A stretch of 64,000 nucleotides of DNA from Stictocephala bisonia (GCA_035578905.1 JAQJVL010002544.1:29077-93076), one strand, 5' to 3'. Positions 41,280-51,440 are shown, numbered from the stretch's first letter. Numbers and translations: made by a program. Notes: generated by a model from the letters alone, not told the origin.

Positions 41280-41810
41280 ATGATTATGGTTGCGTTACAT
41301 CATCATCATAAAATCTGGCTGTCGGATGGACAGAAACGTAAGCTCCGCACCGCTTACCGAAGGCGGCAGAGTGCGAGCATTGGTCTATCGAAAGACCAAG
41401 TGACTATGTGTGGAGGCGATGATATCTTGCTCACACCAAGACAGCACCAACGTATGGTCAAAGCGAAAAAAGATAATAAAGGATTACGGATGGAGCTTTC
41501 ATACGGACAGCTTTCAATGAACAAAAAAGGAGGTCTCTTGAAAGAGATGCTAGATTTTGTCGAAACAGATGTACCTGGTGGCAAACGTTTCATTTCACCA
41601 GTTGTGAGGCACACAATAGCACCACTACTCAAGAATAAGTTCGTACCGTGGTTGAAACAACTAATTGACAGTGAACTTGACAGTATTATCGGTCCTAAAG
41701 GTTCAGGTCTTAAACGGCGCATCAACTCCAAGTTAGACGAACTGCTTGGTAATAAAAAAAGATCACACCCCTTTCGCTCGCTGAAATTGAAAATTACGTC
41801 AAAACGCTAA
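41280..41810 (+). CDS. Polinton small basic virion-core-like protein
   Basis: 176 residues, strongly basic. The pattern IWLSDGQKRKL...SIGLSKDQV...MELSYGQLSMNKKGG is a three-times-iterated LS-x-x-Q motif seen in arthropod Polinton proteins. GPKGSGLKRR follows near the C-terminus. MCGG (43-46) before D47 fits the adenovirus protease consensus (M/I/L)-x-G-G|X, as in adenoviral core protein precursors. The ORF runs through an A7 run (about 41754-41760), after which the protease frame is already open, so the last 20 residues overlap protease-like coding sequence in another frame. Confidence 0.7.
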   Translation: MIMVALHHHHKIWLSDGQKRKLRTAYRRRQSASIGLSKDQVTMCGGDDILLTPRQHQRMVKAKKDNKGLRMELSYGQLSMNKKGGLLKEMLDFVETDVPGGKRFISPVVRHTIAPLLKNKFVPWLKQLIDSELDSIIGPKGSGLKRRINSKLDELLGNKKRSHPFRSLKLKITSKR

Positions 41811-41836
41811 AGATAGAAAATTTTCGAGGCGTGTTT

Positions 41837-42181
41837 ATGCGTCAAATGCTACCGTCAATACCTAGTCCCATCGAATGTGGGGTCATCAATCTTGGAGATA
41901 TATCATCTAATGGCACCCACTGGACGTGTTACGTAAAACGGGGAGAACATAAATTATACTTCGACTCGTTCGGTGATGCAAGACCACCACTAGAGTTGGT
42001 ACGTTATTTGGGTGCAGACAATCTCAAATACAACATCGACAGAGTCCAAGAATTTGATGATCCTCCGATATGCGGCCACCTATGTATTGAGGTGTTACGA
42101 CGTAACGACAAAAGTGAAGATTGGAATGATATCGTGCGGTGTCTACGAGATAACAAATACACTTGGAAGTCTTGGTGGTAA
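41837..42181 (+). CDS. Polinton adenovirus-type cysteine protease
   Basis: 114 residues from the ATG at 41837, with the adenain/ULP1-type triad: H28 (GTHWTCY), D43 (YFDSFG) and C79 (ICGHLC). The family's N-terminal block (a PLS...I...LKI..FRGVF pattern) is encoded just upstream in the same frame, from about 41763, without an ATG and inside the end of the basic-protein ORF. The N-terminus is therefore either reached by frameshifting at the A7 run or lost by a 1-nt change. The protease is expected to mature virion precursors. Confidence 0.9.
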   Translation: MRQMLPSIPSPIECGVINLGDISSNGTHWTCYVKRGEHKLYFDSFGDARPPLELVRYLGADNLKYNIDRVQEFDDPPICGHLCIEVLRRNDKSEDWNDIVRCLRDNKYTWKSWW

Positions 42182-42193
42182 GAGACTATAACT

Positions 42194-42496
42194 ATGGAGA
42201 GTTATCGTGGCAGTACTTTTCACATCAACAAATTTGGTGATACGAACATCACTTTTGTTGCTGGTGGTAATAGTGCACAATACGTCGATTCTAAAATCAA
42301 TGAGATGAAAAGAGAGTTTTCCCATGAATCGTTGCAAGCTTTCGATAAAGTCGAAATCAAACTTCGACTAGAGCTCAATGAACTATTCGATGCCGTCCGA
42401 AACATGAAGAGAAAAACAAACGAAAGGCTCGAAAAGATTGAGGAGAAACTTGAAGCTCTCGAGAATGGCGTGATTTGGGCCCCCACACCTGAATAA
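42194..42496 (+). CDS. Polinton small coiled-coil protein
   Basis: 100 residues from an ATG 12 bp after the protease stop. The second half (FDKVEIKLRLELNELFDAV, then ERLEKIEEKLEALENG) is a clear heptad coiled coil. The first half has a short beta-like segment (NITFVAGGNS). No family was recognised. The position between protease and penton suggests a structural or assembly role, possibly a fibre or scaffold, which is inference. Confidence 0.65.
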   Translation: MESYRGSTFHINKFGDTNITFVAGGNSAQYVDSKINEMKREFSHESLQAFDKVEIKLRLELNELFDAVRNMKRKTNERLEKIEEKLEALENGVIWAPTPE

Positions 42497-42606
42497 CATG
42501 TGGCAAACACGGCTATTTAAAAAAACAATTTTTTTCGCATCGATCGAGAGTAACTTTTAAGAGACACCTATGTGTGTATGGGAGACAAAGAGTTTTAAAA
42601 ATCATA

Positions 42607-43377
42607 ATGCTGTTCAAACTGGTTGGAGCGGGTTCGGTGATCACACTTCACTTGGAGCACCCAATATATTTGCGCGATGAAGATGACTACGAACTGGCTC
42701 TGTACGGGTTTTATTCGGAAAACAATATCGCTAATCATCCGACAGATGGAACGATGTACTTTTGGGTAGGTCCTAACGCCGAACAACAGAGCATTGGTCC
42801 GAGAGCGCTTCTCTTTCAGAAAGGCCACTTGACGCTAGACACCCTACAGGTCAAGTGCAGTGAGTTCCTCAAAACACTGAACGTGGTTGATTCTGCAAGG
42901 TTCAGCATAGCGAAAATGGATGACAGGGTATCGATAGTCTCACCGCTCAAGTTCAGTTTCGACTCCACAATACGAAACCTGCTGGGGTTCGAAATGCAGT
43001 CTGAGGAAAAAGAAGACTACAGTAACGAACGTTTTTACTACATGGCCGACCATATCATAAAAGCCACGAAACCACCGAATCTCAGAGCTGTGGATACAGT
43101 CGAGATACATTGCAATTTGGTTGAAAACAGTTACTCAAATCACGACGAACACTTGCACAAGCACAAAGAACATCGACTGCTATACACATTTTTCCCAGCC
43201 GTACCGCGGGGCTACAAAATATCAGAAACGCCGCTCCAGAGATATTATGCTCCGTTAGATAGTGCCCTGCGAAAAATACAGCAAATCACTGTTACAATCG
43301 TGGATCAAGACAATCGCCTGATCTTGAACCCATTTGTAAATAACATTGTTTATCTACACCTACAGAAATTACGGTAG
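42607..43377 (+). CDS. Polinton penton-like minor capsid protein
   Basis: 256 residues from ATG 42607. An earlier in-frame GTG at 42574 is a poor eukaryotic start. The beta-rich sequence contains ALYGFYSENNI near residue 35 and an IHCNLVENSY block near 170. These match the single jelly-roll minor capsid (penton) proteins of Polintons, which occupy five-fold vertices. LVGA (5-8) before G9 fits the adenovirus-protease consensus. The last gene before the right TIR; intact. Confidence 0.82.
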   Translation: MLFKLVGAGSVITLHLEHPIYLRDEDDYELALYGFYSENNIANHPTDGTMYFWVGPNAEQQSIGPRALLFQKGHLTLDTLQVKCSEFLKTLNVVDSARFSIAKMDDRVSIVSPLKFSFDSTIRNLLGFEMQSEEKEDYSNERFYYMADHIIKATKPPNLRAVDTVEIHCNLVENSYSNHDEHLHKHKEHRLLYTFFPAVPRGYKISETPLQRYYAPLDSALRKIQQITVTIVDQDNRLILNPFVNNIVYLHLQKLR

Positions 43378-43443
43378 ACAAAACTCAACCCCGCGCCGTA
43401 AAACTAGAACATTCAACACTCATATTTTTTCCCCATCAAAATT

Positions 43444-43462
43444 CTGGGCCAGGAACGGCAAA
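43444..43462 (-). repeat. internal copy of the Polinton TIR tip
   Basis: CTGGGCCAGGAACGGCAAA repeats the outermost part of the right TIR (43590-43608) directly inside its inner edge. There is no counterpart on the left side. Confidence 0.85.
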
Positions 43463-43618
43463 CACAAAATTATCAACCATCCGAGCAAACTGTCAAATTA
43501 TCAATCTAAACACATCTAACCATATATATATATATATATATATATATCGAAATTCAATCTCTGGTCCACTGGTCCCGAAATTCAAGCTCTGGGCCAGGAA
43601 CGGCAAATCCCTACTACT
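43463..43618 (-). repeat. Polinton right terminal inverted repeat
   Basis: 156 bp, reverse complement of the left TIR. Its (AT)n run is 14 bp longer than in the left TIR. Ends in CTACTACT followed by the GTGAGC duplication. Confidence 0.95.
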
Positions 43619-43624
43619 GTGAGC
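43619..43624. other. Polinton target-site duplication, right
   Basis: GTGAGC, identical to 29618-29623. Confidence 0.95.
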
Positions 43625-43744
43625 AACTCGACAGCTAATTAAAGAAAATAGTTGTAAGAAGCAAATAGGTATTAGATCTTTTTTCCAGCCATCTACCAGT
43701 GGTGTTTATAAAAACCACAAATACTATAGTACAGTACTGTACTG

Positions 43745-43979
43745 TATTTCTGAATTAATAAAATAGAAGAATTCTGAATTAAGAAATGTTTTGTCAATTT
43801 GAAGCTAAATGACAAAACATTTAGCTTAAAATTGACATAAATTATACATAACCAAGATATTCGAACAATAAAAGCAAGGCCCAGCAGTTCATTTAAAAAC
43901 AAAAATAATAAAGTAAAAATAATAAACACATGTTTAAAAATAATTTTAAAAGGCACTCTTCAACCAAAACACAGATTCA
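43745..43979 (-). repeat. Gypsy 3' LTR (approximate)
   Basis: Aligns with 47110-47280 plus 49081-49109 (shared AAAGCAAGGCCCAGCAGTTC-type core and CTCTTCAACCAAAACACAG). The right border at 43979 gives a TG start on the minus strand. It is followed by a purine tract (minus strand GAGAGGGGGAAAA, about 43983-43997). The left border is uncertain. Confidence 0.7.
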
Positions 43980-44160
43980 TATAATTTTCCCCCTCTCAAC
44001 GATGAAGACTAGTAATCTTTTAAATAGTTAGGGGGCCTTCGAATTCTTTGAGGTCGCTGACTATCACATGAAGATCGCAGACTTCCATCTGGGAAACCAT
44101 CTTCTAAATTGTTTTGAGAACTACTTGGCGACAGACGATCATCTTCTTCCTGTTGCATAT

Positions 44161-45242
44161 TTAGCGATTGAGATTGCAGTAGCTTATCATCCCTTGAAGG
44201 TGATCATTACTATTTTCTAAAACAGAGTAGTCTTCTGTTCCTCGAGGAGCCAAGTATCTCAAATATACTTTGGTTTCCGTCCCATCAGGAAGCTGAACAA
44301 AGACGTAGATGGGATTAACCTCTAACAGTGACACTTCTTGAACTTGCGGATCATATTTTGAAGAGTTGGCATGTCTTTTCATCAATACATACCCTGGTAC
44401 AGACAGCCATGAAGGTAAAGATGAACCACAGGAACTTCGTCTTTGAATGTTGTTTAAACATTCTTTCATGAGGTGTTTCATTTGTTGAAGTGCAAAGCAA
44501 TGAACGTATGGCATGTAAAGCTTCACCTAGGACACATTTCCACCGATTAACCTCTAGGTTTTTAGACTTGAGTGCTACTAGCATGATTGTTTTCCAAATT
44601 ACTCCATTGTATCTTTCAGTTTATCCATTGCCCTGTGGGTTGCAGGCAGTTGTGTGACTTGAAGCTGTTCCAATTGAAGTAGAAAAGTTTTAAACTCTGC
44701 ACTCATGAAAGACGAAGCTCGATCGGAATGAATGTATGAAGGTGTGCCGAAAATATAGAAAAGACGTTTCAAAGTTTCTATTATTGTAGCTGAGGATAGA
44801 TCTGCACTTGGTATCGCAAAAGAGAATCTTGAATATTCATCAATTATTGTCAAGAGTTATCGATTTCTTGAGGAATAAGGTATAGGGCCTTTAAAATCTA
44901 GATTTAACCCCTCAAAAGGTGCAATGGTTACCTTTTGAGCTTTTTTGCAATGGTCAACATAAATGAGCTTACCTTCAGTTTTCAAATAGTTAGGTTTGAT
45001 TTCGCAACAAAACTTACAATTTCTTTTCATCTCCCTGACCTCATTGATTGAAAACGGCAAATTCTTGCATCGTATCCAATGAAACATTCTTGTAACGCCT
45101 GGATGACACATACGCGTTTGCAGCTAACTAAGAGTAGGACTTGAGATTTCATTTGGTCGTTTGGAATAGGAAAGTCTAGAAGAGGTTGGAGCCTAGTTGG
45201 ATCTGGACGAATGATATGATCAGAAATCGTATTGCCTAGCAA
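44161..45242 (-). pseudogene. Gypsy integrase, broken
   Basis: Pieces in several frames: a zinc-binding region (about 45111-44990, HPG...CKFC), a core with DEYSRF (about 44845) and SDRASSF near 44720 (the first and second catalytic aspartates), and a C-terminal part to 44161. Stops and frame changes separate all three. Confidence 0.75.
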
Positions 45243-46056
45243 GTTTATGGATCCTTTTGAAAAAGTAGCCTACTCTTTTCTTTATTGATATTTAGATTGT
45301 ATTTATCCACGGCTTCCATGAACTTCTGTATATTTGCATCGTGTTCTTCTTGATTATTTACGCAAACAATAACATCATCTAAATAAGCGAAAGTATCTTG
45401 CAGATCTTCAGTTTTAATTATCTCATCTATAAACCTCTGAAAACATGGAATCCCATTCGTTAAACTAAAGGGAATCCTACAAAATTCGTATAGTTTGCCA
45501 TTTGCTTCGAAAGCGGTGTACGGTCTTTCAAACTGATTGGAACTTGGTGATAAGCACTACTCAGATCAATAATGCTGAATATAAAGCACTAGGCTACTTT
45601 ATTGATAATATCATTGACTCGAGGAAGAGGATAAGCATCCAGTTGAGTAAATTTATTTATGGTTTGTGAGTAGTCAACACACTTAAATTTCTTATGATTT
45701 TCATTAGCAACGACGACAACTTAGGCTCTCCATGGTGATTTACTTTCTATAATTAAACCTTCTTTTAAAAGACGTTTGATCTCCATATCAATAAACTGTC
45801 TATCTCGCAAAGAAAGGCTCCTGCTTTTAGTAGATATTGGTTTACAGTCTGGAGTTACGTTTTCAAACAACTTAGCCTCAGGAACATTTGCAACAGCTAA
45901 ATTACATATTTCAAAAGAGGGCTTGGAACCTTTAAACTCAATTACAGATTTTTCATATAATTGCAGTATGTCATCATGACCTATTATGAAATCAACGCAA
46001 TAATTTGGTAATACTGAAACTGGAAAATGTTTGAAATAATGATCTTTTAGTTTCAA
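45243..46056 (-). pseudogene. Gypsy protease end and reverse transcriptase, broken
   Basis: 45721-46056 is open (protease-RT linker and RT start with LLKEGLIIESKSPWRA). After a stop the RT goes on in pieces. IIDLSSAYHQVPI is encoded near 45570 and the palm motif YLDDVIVCV near 45380. Several stops and shifts. Confidence 0.75.
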
Positions 46057-46142
46057 GTTTACATTACAGGTATACTTTAATTATGCATGATAATGACTTG
46101 GAAGCCATTGATATTTTATTAATTGAGGTTTCAGAACTAAAC

Positions 46143-47033
46143 TTAGATCTTTTGCAAATTGTTCGTTGCAAATCTTGAAGAGCTCCCACTATCTACTAAA
46201 GCTTTGGCATTCACTCCATTAACAGTTAAATCAACCAGTGTTTTAGACAAACATGCAGGAGCAATTACTGAAATTACATTACCTTCAGAAAAATCGTTCG
46301 TTGATTTGTCACCTGTAGATGAAACAGCTATTTTTGATTTGTTAGATTTTGAACGGCACACTATTGCGAAATGACCTATTTTGTTGCAGTAACGACATGT
46401 AGCTTCTTTTGCTGGACACTTAATTCTTGCATGTTTTGGTCTTCCAAAGAAGTTACATTTTTGATTTGTAGCAATAACTAAAGTCTCTGTGCACGAATTG
46501 CATCCAGTTTCATTATTTAAAACAGTGACATTTTTGTTCAGTGTTGGAAGAGCATTTACAAATTTATCTGAATTCAAATAAGAACTTGATTGTGTCTTTG
46601 CCATTTCAAAAGCTAAATTTTGTTTCATTATGAGAAAGTGGTTTTCAAGCAGTCGCATTCGAGTTTCTTGTGAATGTAATCCTCGTATGAAGGCGTCTAA
46701 TACATGAGCTCCTTTATTTTCTTGAGCAGATACTGATTTAAATTCACAATATTGATTTAATTGTTGTAAAATTGTGAAATATTGTGACACAGTCTCATGT
46801 GGTGCCTAGCTTCTAGTTGCTAATTTATGACGAGAAAAAACTTCATTTTTAGGCTTCACATAGGCAGCTGTCAATTTTCCAATAGCGTCCGAATACTTGT
46901 CACAATCATTGAACAATGTGTAGATTGTTGGCGATACATAGTTTACTAAAAGAGATAATTTACGTTTGTCATCAATGTTTTCTACACCAGATATAAAGTT
47001 GTCAAAAGTACATTTCCAATGAAGCCAGTTCAA
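46143..47033 (-). pseudogene. Gypsy gag with CCHC zinc knuckle and protease start
   Basis: Two open stretches (47033-46806 and 46790-46143) separated by an in-frame stop. The second holds CRYCNKIGHFAIVC (C-x2-C-x4-H-x4-C) and ends in a protease-like ALVDSGSS active-site motif. Confidence 0.8.
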
Positions 47034-47109
47034 TGGCAGAATTGTGTGAGTTAGGGTCTGTAATAAGTTTATCTGGACGAAAAAGTTTATTCGTAGTATT
47101 TAATGAATA

Positions 47110-47283
47110 TTTATGTCAATTAAATTGACCTAAGAAAACAGAAGAATACTGAATGATAAAACATTTTAGCTTTAATTGAAATAAACTATACATAACGAAG
47201 ATATTCCATCAATAAAAGCAAGGCCCAGTAGTTCATTTAAAAACAACAAAAATAAAGTAAAAATAAGAAACATATGTTTTTAA
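47110..47283 (-). repeat. Gypsy 5' LTR, left part
   Basis: Homologous to the 3' LTR core. Interrupted at the TTAA at 47280-47283 by a piggyBac-like element and continued at 49081-49109. Confidence 0.7.
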
Positions 47284-49076
47284 CCCTCCAAGTGCTGACT
47301 TTTTTCCCCTCAGTGCTAGGCCATTTTTGCTTGCCCGCGTATACTGCTAAATTTCTGTATTTAACTCCATTTGAACACTTACCTCTAATGGCGTCTCAGT
47401 TATAGACCACTTTTTGTAAATATTTCAACAGCATTTTTTTAATTTTTTACTTAGCGCCTATTTATTAGCATATAGTAACGACCCACAAGTAATTCCATTA
47501 CATACAAAATGTTCTCCATTCAATTCTGATAAAAAAAAATACTACAAATTTGCTCTTTATTGTACATAAAAAAATTATTAAAATGTATTGTTTGAAACTT
47601 TTCATAAGAGAAAAAATTGCACTTTTTGAAAAACATTGTTACAGTCATAGTTTTTTACAATTACAAATAAAAAAATCAAGAAAACACACAATGTTACTGT
47701 TGTTTCCAACTGTTTGTTACACATAGCCCTTATTAACAATGATATGAAAATTTATTTTCAATATATACAACAAAAACAACGTATCTAAAATCTATAGTCA
47801 CTATCTTCATCGTTCAAAACATTTCTAATAGCACTGGAATTATTTAATTCACTCATAATTACTTCTAAATACTAATTACAATTAACTTTCATACAAAAAA
47901 CTCGGCCCTGCGGGCCTCGCCAGGGGGCAAGCCCCCTGGACCCCCGGATCTTTTTGCTTAGAGCCTACGGCTAAAATTCAAGAAACATGGAACATGCTTT
48001 AGCTGCGCTTTTTCTGTTTGCTGGCTCCTTTTTAATAATTTCTGCAAATGTATTTCTCCGAAAACAACGAATTTTAGATTTCATGTAAGGAATTACAAAA
48101 AAAAATTCGTGGTCAGCTAAGGCGTAGTTAGTTTTCAATAATTTGTTAGGTACATTGTTATCTTCATCGGATTCGAGAGGTCTTTTCAGAGCCAGTTTCT
48201 TTAGTTTTAGACGTTGGCGGTACTCTTTCATCCGTTCAGCAGCGGTTTTGGCAGCAGTTTTGATCGGTTTACACTCACCATTTTCGTTGGGTAGTGATTT
48301 TTCGGCAGCTTTACGCGCTTTATATTCCTTTTGACGTTGAGCACCAGTTTTGGGTTTCTTCATTATTCATTGGTTCAGTTATTATTTCGGAGGTTGCGTT
48401 TCCGAATCCAGATGTAGATCTATCAGTAGAATGGCGAGTACATACACCTGACGATGTCGAAGGAGGGCAATCTGATCCAGGACACAACATCACAGGTGGA
48501 CGGCTGGAGGTAGACTGATATGTAAATGAGGACTGGATTCTCTAATTAGGACTTAATTTTGTATATTTTTAACAAGAGTTGTCATGGAAACTAAAGATGT
48601 ACTTTGATCAACGCTTGCAAATAAAATCATTATTGAAGTCAACACTGATATGTTATTGTGTTTTCATGGTTACGCGTCACCCTCCCGCGTAACGTTTTCA
48701 GACAGTTAGGTCAAGACTAAAGCATGTTCCATGCTAATATATTTATATAAACAACACGAAATCAAAAGAAAACACAGCACTCTACGCACAGTATAAACAA
48801 CAATGCGAAACTAGTCACGACTGTCAAGAGTAAAATAATAGCTGTTTTTCGACTAACAATGTTCGATTATATTCATCACTAGATTATATTGTAATGTATT
48901 GTTTCGATAAAGCACTTATTCCCGAGTAATACTATATAAAGTATACGTTGATCCGACAATTAATAACGGAGATATATTACGCAATGTGAAGCGATGTTTA
49001 TTTCGTCCCGATCGGGACTTTAGCACTGGGAATGATCTTTATTTCGTCCCGATTGGGCTTTTTAGCACTTGGAGAG
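47284..49076. mobile_element. piggyBac-like non-autonomous element
   Basis: 1793 bp between two TTAA copies (47280-47283 and 49077-49080), the obligate piggyBac target. Inverted ends are CCCTCCAAGTGCTGA and, from the right, CTCTCCAAGTGCTAA. The right subterminal region repeats ATTTCGTCCCGATCGGG twice. No transposase catalytic region is present, only a short unrelated ORF. The element sits inside the Gypsy LTR, so it is younger than that element. A GC-rich block (about 47905-47950) of unknown role lies downstream of the ORF. Confidence 0.88.
47971..48363 (-). CDS. short basic protein carried by piggyBac-like element
   Basis: 130 residues from an ATG, intact. It has two copies of a basic motif (GAQRQKEYKARK and AAERMKEYRQRLK), similar to the A-E-R-x-R-x-Y-R-x-R-x-K repeats found in transposon-associated proteins of animals. 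This suggests a helical DNA-binding segment. No catalytic residues and no piggyBac DDD triad. It could be a captured exon of another element. Confidence 0.5.
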   Translation of the reverse strand: MKKPKTGAQRQKEYKARKAAEKSLPNENGECKPIKTAAKTAAERMKEYRQRLKLKKLALKRPLESDEDNNVPNKLLKTNYALADHEFFFVIPYMKSKIRCFRRNTFAEIIKKEPANRKSAAKACSMFLEF

Positions 49077-49080
49077 TTAA

Positions 49081-49109
49081 AAGTACTCTTCAACCAAAAC
49101 ACAGATTCA
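49081..49109 (-). repeat. Gypsy 5' LTR, right end
   Basis: CTCTTCAACCAAAACACAG followed by ATTCA, matching the right end of the 3' LTR. Gives the outer TG border of the element on the minus strand. Confidence 0.75.
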
Positions 49110-49559
49110 TATCAAACTCAATCTGTATTCTAATTTATTTCATCATGTACTGTACTTAAAAATGCATTTTAATATTTCTCCTGTACTTATATATTGATTT
49201 ACATTGTTAAAATAACCCATGTTCAAATAATATATACATACAGTAAAATTTTGTTGTGCAAATTACGTTATTTTTTATACACCTCCTGTATTTTTATAAA
49301 TAACCTCCATTATCTGGAAAGCGTCAAGTCCCAAAAATACCGGATTAAAGAGATTCTACTGTAATACAACTGGATTACCAGCAGTAGGAAATAGAGGTCT
49401 CTTTCAAGAAAATTCTCACTAGTAAATCCAAATCAAACAGAAGTACTCCGCCCGAATGCCTCAAGTATAACTAAACGGATAGTCAGCTTATCAAAGTCAA
49501 CCCACCATCCTTCTGACAAACATGTGCTTTACAAGTTGAATTAAATAAAAAAAGAGTCA
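49110..49559. other. AT-rich spacer
   Basis: No element border or gene recognised between the Gypsy LTR and the LINE fragment. Confidence 0.5.
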
Positions 49560-49963
49560 ATTGGCATCCCTGGAGACTTCCAGAAATTTCATGGAGGAAG
49601 ATATAGACAAGACGATTTTCGCTATACCAGCAGAGAAAGCAGCTGGTCTTGGCGGTATTTTTCCGGAATTTCTGTTTCATGCTGGTAGCAAAGTGAAACA
49701 ATGGTTTCAAACCGTCTACAATAAGAAATATCTTTCTCCTAATAAGGTAGAATCAGTTTGCCAAAACATTATAATAGCGATCTAAAGTAGTAGCTGTTCT
49801 GAAGCCTGTCAAAAACCTCGAACGAGTGAAATGTTATCGCACTGTCTTCTTATGTTTGTTATAAGTTGCTGGAAAGAATGTTGTACAATAGAATATCACC
49901 CATTGATTCTAATGTTCCAGTTGAGCAGGCTGGTTTTCGCCATGGCCGAAGTTGTAGCAACCA
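49560..49963 (+). pseudogene. LINE reverse transcriptase fragment
   Basis: The plus strand encodes AIPAEKAAGLGGIFPEFL (the K-A-x-G-x-D-G-I-x-P-E block at the RT start). In shifted frames it then encodes LERMLYNRI and PVEQAGFRHGRSC, the well-known RT finger region. Several frame breaks. The fragment ends where the Harbinger element begins. Confidence 0.75.
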
Positions 49964-50364
49964 GGGCCCTGTTTCACAAAAGTACAAGTATTGTAGGTAA
50001 CAAAATTGTTAAAATCTAGCATTTGTAATTAAAAATTGTCCAAAAACAGGTGTTTCACAAAGATTTGCATTACTTGTTGGTAACAAGAGTAATTTGATTT
50101 GTCACTTACAAGTGTAGCTAACTTATTGTTGCTAACAGCTGTTGATTTGTATATGACTTGAATAAAATCTTATTGTTTATAAATATTGAGTTGAGGTTAT
50201 AAAGGTTGCAGGGCAATTAATTAAACAAAATATCAAAGAGTGTAGCATTAGCAAATAAACTCTGCATTTTAAAAGAGGTCAGAGATAATAAAGACACGCT
50301 CTTTGGTAATTTTTCTCCAACATTAACAAAATATATTAAAATGAATTGCTAGATACAAATTCAT

Positions 50365-51440
50365 GATAAAAGTAGCAGTGCTGGTTTGGTAGCTCCTGAC
50401 AAAGAGTGGGCTTTTACACGTGATGTTTTTTGGCAAAACTGCAAGAAAGCTACGATGGTAATACAAATTTGTTTTTATTACTAATTTATATTGTAGTTTT
50501 TAATCCTAGGCTACAAATCATATATATTTTTACATTTTAATATAGACTTATAATTATCTTTGAATGATTTTAACAAGTTTATGGTATGGTTTTTCATGTA
50601 TTCCACTGCTTATTGGATGCTTTCAATCTGCTATGAATTTTGACAAATTTAGAATTTGACATAAAGAGTCCAGTAGTTTTTTTCCCAAAACCAATTAAGT
50701 AGGCATACTCACAATGCAATGGAGAAAAAGGCCTTTTTATTCATTTACAAATCAGTAGGCCTAGTCCCAACTAGTGTTGAGGTACCCCAGTGTGTTTTAT
50801 TTTATTAAAAATACAAGTTCTTAGAAATGTTTTTAAAAATTCATTAATTTGTTTCACTGCAGTAATTCATATGTTATTAAGCTTAATTCATATTATTCTA
50901 AGATTAATTTAACTGTTTTTTAACTTGTCTGTTGTTTTTCAGAAAAAATCGATAATCGCAGAAAACTGGATCAGGAGGAACAGACTCAACATTTACCGAA
51001 ACGGATAATGTCATTTGAGATTATTGGCCGTGACAGCCCTTTAGTCACATCACTGAATGTTTCATAAACTTGGGAAAATATCAATGAGAATGACACTGAA
51101 GCTGCTAAATGTTATATGAAAACTAATAATGTAATGACAACAAATAATGATGACGATATGAATGAAATTACTCTTGACTATGGTTCTACCAACAAAAACT
51201 CTAATAAATGAAAACCTTTGCAGTCAACAGCACAAGATGATGAAATTTTGTAGTTAAAAAAATAGACAAATTATATTACAAAATGACATTCTAGAAAAAG
51301 AAAACTATTAAAAAAACTCCAGATTTTAAAACTTGAGCTTGAATTGTGGATCCCTCCATCAAAATTTTACTCAATCTTTTGAAAATTTTGTATTGGATAT
51401 TAATGATTTAGTTTCAAATGAAAATAATTCTTAGTAATAT
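50365..51440 (+). pseudogene. Harbinger second ORF remnant
   Basis: Plus-strand remnants in changing frames: APDKEWAFTRDVFW (about 50385-50440) followed by a GT that could be a splice donor. After an AG near 50941, TFTETDNVIFEIIGRDSP is encoded near 51000. Further acidic, lysine-rich sequence runs to about 51420. This fits the DNA-binding partner protein of Harbinger elements. Full of stops. Confidence 0.45.

Larger units (their letters stand above)
29624..43618 (+). mobile_element. complete Polinton (Maverick) element, 13,995 bp
   Basis: Ends are defined by inverted repeats beginning AGTAGTAGGGATTTGCC and by a perfect 6-bp target duplication. Inside are the hallmark genes: protein-primed family B DNA polymerase, retroviral-type integrase, FtsK/HerA-type packaging ATPase, adenovirus-type protease, and double- and single-jelly-roll capsid proteins. 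All genes are on the plus strand except the integrase. The target duplication is perfect, but several genes are broken, so the copy is complete in structure and not intact in coding. It is an endogenous, virus-like transposon of the Polinton/adintovirus kind. Confidence 0.97.
43745..49109 (-). mobile_element. decayed Gypsy (Ty3) LTR retrotransposon
   Basis: On the minus strand the order is 5' LTR (about 47110-49109, with a later insertion inside), gag with a zinc knuckle, protease, RT, integrase zinc finger, integrase core, then a purine tract and the 3' LTR. PR-RT-IN order and the YLDD and AYHQ-type RT motifs are those of Gypsy. Every gene is broken by stops or frameshifts and the two LTRs are visibly diverged, so this is an old copy. 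Confidence 0.85.
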
